From: Psychrobium sp. MM17-31
Lineage (GTDB): Bacteria > Pseudomonadota > Gammaproteobacteria > Enterobacterales > Psychrobiaceae
Direction: 5' to 3'
DNA length: 64,000 bases
Assembly (NCBI RefSeq): GCF_022347785.1
Contig: NZ_JAKRGA010000003.1
Coordinates: 1 to 64,000, forward strand
Part shown: positions 59,349 to 64,000 of the stretch, piece by piece
Layout: every line of letters begins with the position of its first letter
Position numbering within the stretch: the stretch's first letter is position 1
Made by a program: the position numbers and the translations under genes
The notes under the pieces: generated by a model
The model's input: the letters and a program-made list of their open reading frames with translations, nothing else
Database searches by the model: none
What the model was told of the DNA's origin: nothing

Positions 59349-61124
59349 ATGCGCAGCCATTATTGCGGACAAGTAAATGAATCTTTAATCGGTCAACAAG
59401 TTGAGCTTGTTGGTTGGATCAACAAACGACGTGACCTAGGTGGCGTTATCTTCTTAGACCTACGCGATCGCGAAGGTATCTTACAAGTGGTTTACGATCC
59501 AGATTTAGAAGACGCATTTGCTGTTGCTAACAGCCTGCGTAACGAGTTTTGTGTAAAAGTTACTGGTATTGTTCGTCCACGTCCAGAAGGTCAAGTGAAC
59601 AAAGACATGGCTACTGGTGGCGTTGAAGTACTAGGTAAAGCACTAGAAATCATCAACAAAGCAGAGCCATTACCGCTTGATTCAAACCAAAATAACTCTG
59701 AAGAAGCGCGTTTAAAATACCGCTACTTAGACTTACGTCGTCCTGAAATGACAGAGCGTTTAGTATTCCGCTCTAAGGTAACTGGTTTTGTACGTCGTTT
59801 CTTAGAAGACAACGGCTTCTTAGATATCGAAACACCAATCTTAACTGCTGCTACGCCAGAAGGTGCGCGTGACTACTTAGTACCAAGTCGTACTCACAAA
59901 GGTAAGTTCTTCGCACTACCACAATCTCCACAGCTATTTAAGCAGCTGCTAATGATGTCTGGTATGGACCGTTACTACCAAATCGTTAAGTGTTTCCGCG
60001 ATGAAGACTTACGTGCCGATCGTCAGCCAGAGTTCACCCAAATCGATATCGAAACGTCATTCATGACATCAGATGAAGTGCGCGGTAAAACAGAAGAGCT
60101 AGTTCGTAACTTATTCAACGATTTATTAAACGTTGATTTAGGTGAGTTCCCAACCATGACTTACGCGGATGCTATGCGTCGTTTTGGTTCAGACAAGCCT
60201 GATTTACGTAACCCATTAGAGTTAGTAGACGTTGCTGATTTATTAAAAGATGTTGAGTTTAAAGTATTCTCAGGTCCTGCAAATGACGAGAAAGGCCGTG
60301 TTGCTGTAATCTGTGTACCTGGCGGTGCATCACTATCTCGTAAGAACATCGATGACTATGGCAAGTTCGTAGGCATTTACGGTGCTAAAGGTCTAGCGTG
60401 GATGAAGGTTAACGACATCGATGCTGGGATGGAAGGCATTCAATCGCCAATTCTAAAATTCTTAAACGAAGAAGTTGTGAAAGGCATTTTAGAGCGCACT
60501 AACGCGAAAACTGGCGATATTATTTTATTCGGCGCTGATAGTGCAAACATCGTGACTGAAGCAATGGGCGCGCTACGTCTGAAATTAGGCGAAGATTTAG
60601 GTCTAACTTCTGATGAGTGGAAACCACTATGGGTTGTTGATTTCCCAATGTTCGAAGAAATCGATGGTCAGTACCATGCATTACATCATCCGTTCACGGC
60701 ACCAGTTGGCGTAACCCCAGAAGAGCTAGAAGCTAACCCAGCAGCTGCGCTATCTGACGCATACGACATGGTATTAAACGGTTGTGAATTAGGCGGTGGT
60801 TCAGTGCGTATCCACAACGCGCCAATGCAAAGCAGCGTATTTAGAATCTTGGGCATCAGCGATGAAGAAGCACAAGAGAAATTTGGTTTCTTACTTGAAG
60901 CATTGAAATACGGTACACCACCACACGCTGGTTTAGCTTTCGGTCTTGATCGTTTAATCATGCTAATGACAGGCACTAGCTCGATTCGTGACGTTATGGC
61001 GTTCCCGAAAACAACGACTGCCGCTTGTCCATTGACTAATGCACCGGGTAATGCGAACCCTGCACAGTTAGATGAGTTAAACATCGCGTCGACTGTTGTT
61101 GAAGAAGAAAAATCAGAAGACTAA
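59349..61124 (+). CDS. aspS: Aspartate-tRNA ligase
   Basis: AspS charges tRNA-Asp. The 591-residue bacterial-type enzyme has an N-terminal OB anticodon-binding domain (about 1-105, [20 protein letters not shown]), the class II core with [20 protein letters not shown] (motif 2), a GAD insertion domain (about 290-410), and [15 protein letters not shown] (motif 3). RBS-like TTAGGAAAT precedes the ATG. It is monocistronic, with a strong terminator, and its codon use looks highly expressed. Confidence 0.98.
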   Translation: MRSHYCGQVNESLIGQQVELVGWINKRRDLGGVIFLDLRDREGILQVVYDPDLEDAFAVANSLRNEFCVKVTGIVRPRPEGQVNKDMATGGVEVLGKALEIINKAEPLPLDSNQNNSEEARLKYRYLDLRRPEMTERLVFRSKVTGFVRRFLEDNGFLDIETPILTAATPEGARDYLVPSRTHKGKFFALPQSPQLFKQLLMMSGMDRYYQIVKCFRDEDLRADRQPEFTQIDIETSFMTSDEVRGKTEELVRNLFNDLLNVDLGEFPTMTYADAMRRFGSDKPDLRNPLELVDVADLLKDVEFKVFSGPANDEKGRVAVICVPGGASLSRKNIDDYGKFVGIYGAKGLAWMKVNDIDAGMEGIQSPILKFLNEEVVKGILERTNAKTGDIILFGADSANIVTEAMGALRLKLGEDLGLTSDEWKPLWVVDFPMFEEIDGQYHALHHPFTAPVGVTPEELEANPAAALSDAYDMVLNGCELGGGSVRIHNAPMQSSVFRILGISDEEAQEKFGFLLEALKYGTPPHAGLAFGLDRLIMLMTGTSSIRDVMAFPKTTTAACPLTNAPGNANPAQLDELNIASTVVEEEKSED

Positions 61125-61154
61125 TCCGCGCCTGTGATTAACTTTTGAATAAGA

Positions 61155-61180
61155 AACGAGCCACTGGCTCGTTTTTTTTT
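61155..61180 (+). terminator. Terminator of aspS
   Basis: AACGAGCC (61155-61162) pairs with GGCTCGTT (61166-61173) around a 3-base loop, followed by a run of T's. Confidence 0.95.
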
Positions 61181-61193
61181 GATTTTTAACAAA

Positions 61194-61213
61194 TACTGTA
61201 CTTGTAACCAGTG
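61194..61213. promoter_or_regulatory. LexA (SOS) box upstream of ruvC
   Basis: TACTGTACTTGTAACCAGTG has the CTG-N10-CAG core, with TACTG on the left and CAGT on the right. It lies 65 bases before the ruvC ATG. It predicts DNA-damage induction of ruvC-ruvA-ruvB by LexA; in E. coli the corresponding box sits before ruvA rather than ruvC. Confidence 0.78.
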
Positions 61214-61278
61214 GTTTTATGACATAACCTATCACCATGATAAAAGCACAGTGTGCAAATAAGGTTTAAATCAATTTT

Positions 61279-61866
61279 ATGTCAATCATCCTCGGGATAG
61301 ATCCAGGCTCTCGTGTCACAGGCTACGGCGTGATCAAAAAGCAAGGCAATAAGCTTAGCTATGTCGCCAGTGGCTGTATTCGCATTAGCGAAAAAGAGCT
61401 GCCACAGCGTCTAAAGCAGGTGTTCGATGGCGTGACGCAATTGATTGAAACCTATAAACCAGATGAATTTGCCATCGAGCAAGTGTTTATGGCGCGTAAT
61501 GCAGATTCGGCATTAAAGCTTGGTCAGGCGCGCGGTGTCGCTATTGTCGCAGCCATGAATGCATCGATTCCCGTTGCTGAATATGCAGCGCGTTTGGTAA
61601 AACAAGCTGTTGTTGGCACAGGGGCAGCGACTAAAGATCAAGTGGGGCACATGGTAACGCAAATGCTTAAGCTACCAGCGCAGCCGCAAGAAGATGCTGC
61701 CGATGGTTTAGCAATTGCCATTTGTCACGCTCACAATACACAAAGTCTCATTGCGATGGCGGGGAAGAGTACGGCGCGTTCAGCTAAAGTACTACGCGGT
61801 CGTTATCAGCTGAGTAAAGAGCAGCTCAAAGCAAACAAAATAACAATAAAAGATTTAAAAGGATAA
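61279..61866 (+). CDS. ruvC: Holliday junction resolvase RuvC
   Basis: RuvC cuts Holliday junctions symmetrically with RuvAB. The RNase-H-fold acids are visible: Asp8 in [13 protein letters not shown], Glu in [20 protein letters not shown], and the Asp pair in [15 protein letters not shown]. At 195 residues it is about 20 longer than E. coli RuvC (173), because of a basic C-terminal extension ([18 protein letters not shown]). First in ruvC-ruvA-ruvB, 4 bases before ruvA. Confidence 0.97.
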   Translation: MSIILGIDPGSRVTGYGVIKKQGNKLSYVASGCIRISEKELPQRLKQVFDGVTQLIETYKPDEFAIEQVFMARNADSALKLGQARGVAIVAAMNASIPVAEYAARLVKQAVVGTGAATKDQVGHMVTQMLKLPAQPQEDAADGLAIAICHAHNTQSLIAMAGKSTARSAKVLRGRYQLSKEQLKANKITIKDLKG

Positions 61867-61870
61867 GCGC

Positions 61871-62494
61871 GTGATCGGAAGATTAAACGGCATAGTTGCT
61901 GAGAAACAGCCTCCATTATTATTACTTGAAGTCTCAGGCGTTGGTTATGAAGTACAGATGCCCATGACCAGTTTTTACCAAATGCCAGAGGTGGGTGAAT
62001 CAGTCACTATTCATACTCACTTTGTGGTGCGTGAAGATGCGCAGTTGCTGTATGGATTTGCGCAAAAGGTTGAGCGAGAGCTGTTTCGTGAAATCATTAA
62101 AGCCAATGGCGTGGGGCCAAAGCTTGGTTTAGCGATTTTATCGGGCTTATCGGCAGCAGAGTTTGTTAATCTGGTGGCTAATAATGATGCGGCATCATTG
62201 GTGAAACTGCCGGGTATTGGTTTAAAAACCGCAGAGCGTTTGATTATCGAGCTAAAAGATCGTCTGAAGAACTTCACGTTAAGTCAGCAAAAAGATTTAG
62301 GCGATTTATCATTGCCGCAAGAAGCCTTGGGTTCAACCTTTGTGGAAGAAGTTGATGTTGAGCAAGATGCTATTGATGCGTTGCTCGCCTTGGGTTATAA
62401 ACAAACGCAAGCAAGTAAAGTCGTTAAGAAAGTCCGCACACCAGATATGAGCAGTGAAGACCTCATTAAAGCGGCACTTAAGTCGATGATTTAA
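61871..62494 (+). CDS. ruvA: Holliday junction branch migration protein RuvA
   Basis: RuvA tetramers bind the junction and load RuvB. The 207-residue protein has the OB domain ([20 protein letters not shown]), helix-hairpin-helix motifs ([14 protein letters not shown] and [19 protein letters not shown]), and the RuvB-contact domain III ([20 protein letters not shown]). The start codon is GTG at 61871, 4 bases after ruvC. ruvB follows after 23 bases. Confidence 0.97.
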   Translation: MIGRLNGIVAEKQPPLLLLEVSGVGYEVQMPMTSFYQMPEVGESVTIHTHFVVREDAQLLYGFAQKVERELFREIIKANGVGPKLGLAILSGLSAAEFVNLVANNDAASLVKLPGIGLKTAERLIIELKDRLKNFTLSQQKDLGDLSLPQEALGSTFVEEVDVEQDAIDALLALGYKQTQASKVVKKVRTPDMSSEDLIKAALKSMI

Positions 62495-62517
62495 ATAGCA
62501 GCAAAAGAAGCTAAATA

Positions 62518-63528
62518 ATGATAGAAGCAGATAGACTGATCCAAGCCGAATCTATGGACGAGAGCGAGCATAATATCGATCGCGCAATGCGACCGAAAAT
62601 GCTCGATGATTACACTGGCCAAACTGATGCTAAGGCGCAGTTACGTATTTTTATTAAAGCGGCGAAACAGCGGGATGAAGCATTGGATCACATGTTGGTT
62701 TATGGCCCACCGGGTTTAGGTAAAACGACACTCGCTCATATCGTTGCTAACGAAATGGAAGTCAACGTTAAAACAACCTCTGGTCCAGTGCTTGAAAAGG
62801 CTGGGGACTTGGCCGCACTGCTAACTAACCTTGAACACGGCGATATTTTATTTATCGACGAGATCCATCGCTTAAGTCCGGTCGTTGAAGAAATTCTCTA
62901 TCCAGCGATGGAAGATTATCAGCTCGATATCATGATTGGCGAGGGCCCAGCTGCACGCTCAATCAAGTTAGAGTTACCACCATTTACTCTAATAGGTGCA
63001 ACCACGCGCGCAGGTTCATTAACTTCACCACTACGAGCGCGTTTCGGCATTCCGCTGCGATTAGAGTTTTATACAGTTGAACAGCTTACTGACATCGTGA
63101 CTCGCAGTGCGGGACAATTAGAAGTTGATATTGATCGCGGCGGCGCAACCGAAATCGCTAGACGTTCTCGCGGTACACCGCGTATTGCTAACAGATTATT
63201 ACGCCGCGTGCGAGATTTCGCGCAGGTGAGTTATGACGGCAGGATCACCCAAGAAGTCGCTAACGAGTCGTTGTCTGTCCTAGATGTTGATAGCGAGGGT
63301 TTTGATTTTATGGATCGTAAGATGCTAATGACTATTATCGAGAAGTTCGACGGTGGTCCAGTCGGTTTAGATAATCTTGCGGCGGCAATTGGTGAGGATA
63401 AAGACACGCTTGAAGATGTAATTGAACCTTTTTTAATTCAACAAGGCTTTATTCAACGTACTCATCGCGGCCGAATTGCAACGGCACAAACCTACCTTCA
63501 TTTTGGTTTATCATCCAATAAAGATTAA
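62518..63528 (+). CDS. ruvB: Holliday junction DNA helicase RuvB
   Basis: RuvB is the hexameric AAA+ motor of branch migration. It has 336 residues. Walker A is [13 protein letters not shown], Walker B is LFIDEIHRL, sensor 1 is [20 protein letters not shown], and sensor 2 is in [21 protein letters not shown], followed by the C-terminal winged-helix domain ([20 protein letters not shown]). Last gene of the operon; a terminator lies 73 bases downstream. Confidence 0.98.
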   Translation: MIEADRLIQAESMDESEHNIDRAMRPKMLDDYTGQTDAKAQLRIFIKAAKQRDEALDHMLVYGPPGLGKTTLAHIVANEMEVNVKTTSGPVLEKAGDLAALLTNLEHGDILFIDEIHRLSPVVEEILYPAMEDYQLDIMIGEGPAARSIKLELPPFTLIGATTRAGSLTSPLRARFGIPLRLEFYTVEQLTDIVTRSAGQLEVDIDRGGATEIARRSRGTPRIANRLLRRVRDFAQVSYDGRITQEVANESLSVLDVDSEGFDFMDRKMLMTIIEKFDGGPVGLDNLAAAIGEDKDTLEDVIEPFLIQQGFIQRTHRGRIATAQTYLHFGLSSNKD

Positions 63529-63601
63529 TCTTCTTAAAAAGTTGGCTAGAGTTACTCTGGTCAGCGCTTCAAAAGCGAGTTTCTTAAATTTCAGGCAAAA
63601 A

Positions 63602-63630
63602 AAAGCCCACTAAAAAGGCAGTGGGCTTAA
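63602..63630 (+). terminator. Terminator-like hairpin downstream of ruvB
   Basis: AAGCCCACT pairs with AGTGGGCTT across an 8-base loop (63603-63628). An A run precedes it and only TT-AAA follows on the plus strand, so it would terminate better for a minus-strand transcript entering from the right; it may serve both. Confidence 0.6.
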
Positions 63631-64000
63631 ATGACCGACAATGGTCAAATAGGAAGTTAAGTAATTCACAAAAGAGATAACTTTGTTAACGGCGAACTAC
63701 TAGGCCGTTAACTAAGAGGCAGTTAACAAGAGCGCCTCTCGAGATGGGTGCATAATACGCTGGTCGAACCTTTCATTCAAACTAGAAAATCTGCGAATTA
63801 GCATTAGAAAAACTAATGACTAATCTTGGCGCTGCATAAATAATAGCCTTTAGATGGCCATTTGGCGGGTGTTAAGTAAAACCAGTGCATAGTCATGCAG
63901 TTGCTACGAATTACCAAAAGTTATCAAAGTGTGAACTTGATCGCCTTTTGTTAAACGCATGTATGAATTAGCACGAATTGTAACAGGATGATTCAGGCAT
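63631..64000. other. Non-coding tail of the window
   Basis: No convincing gene is seen. GTTAACGGC (about 63684-63692) and GCCGTTAAC (about 63703-63711) form an inverted repeat, and a third GTTAAC follows at about 63723. A minus-strand promoter or leader region of a gene beyond the edge is possible; no tRNA or conserved RNA was recognised. Confidence 0.4.

Noticed and set aside
63531-64000. tRNA or small RNA gene in the 3' non-coding stretch
   Set aside because: No cloverleaf or familiar RNA motif could be read; only short inverted repeats are present.

Overview
The window looks like chromosome from a marine gammaproteobacterium of the order Alteromonadales (Colwellia/Thalassotalea/Shewanella-like). 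This is inferred from moderately low G+C, housekeeping proteins very close to those of E. coli, and conserved gene pairs: lonH-like/fabA, pheS-pheT-ihfA, pta-ackA beside yfbV, trp operon beside rnm/yciO/scpA/scpB/rluB, cmoA-cmoB, ruvC-ruvA-ruvB. Genus cannot be fixed from sequence alone. No rRNA, tRNA, insertion sequence, prophage or CRISPR array was seen.

Layout. 1-17732: the 3' part (about 5,909 residues, start outside the window) of a giant repetitive surface or secreted protein. It has cadherin-type repeats, including twelve near-identical 312-bp units, and four blocks of propeller-like repeats. It ends in an acidic tail without RTX repeats. 17820-22260: acetyltransferase, fabA, a Lon-family protease and rlmI. 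22563-26242: pheS-pheT-ihfA. 26463-32916: a chemoreceptor, a small lipoprotein, pta-ackA and yfbV. 32933-37988 (minus strand): rlmA, an orphan CbiM-like membrane protein, an acetyltransferase, xthA, an HD-GYP protein, yciI and yciB. 38129-44955: complete trp operon with a Trp-Trp-Trp leader peptide and attenuator. 45132-49478: rnm, yciO, scpA, scpB, rluB and a secreted hypothetical protein. 49563-54238: a sigma factor/FecR/TonB-receptor cell-surface signalling operon. 54321-58025: a chemoreceptor with an unusual C-terminal sensor, a candidate 51-residue small gene, cmoB and cmoA. 58280-63528: hypothetical protein, acetyltransferase, aspS and an SOS-box-preceded ruvCAB operon.

The most unusual material is (a) the giant protein, where four propeller-like blocks and one jelly-roll-like block appear inserted inside VCBS/tandem-95-type domains, between a P-V-A-x-D-D strand and the V-L-A-N-D strand; (b) the TonB receptor frame, which carries an N-terminal STN signalling domain and then a second Shine-Dalgarno, ATG and signal peptide in the same frame, with no ATG or GTG upstream for the long form; and (c) a chemoreceptor with its apparent sensor at the cytoplasmic C-terminus. 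Regulatory signals read directly are the trp leader/attenuator, a LexA-type box before ruvC, related palindromes upstream of fabA and of the Lon-like gene, and several intrinsic terminators.
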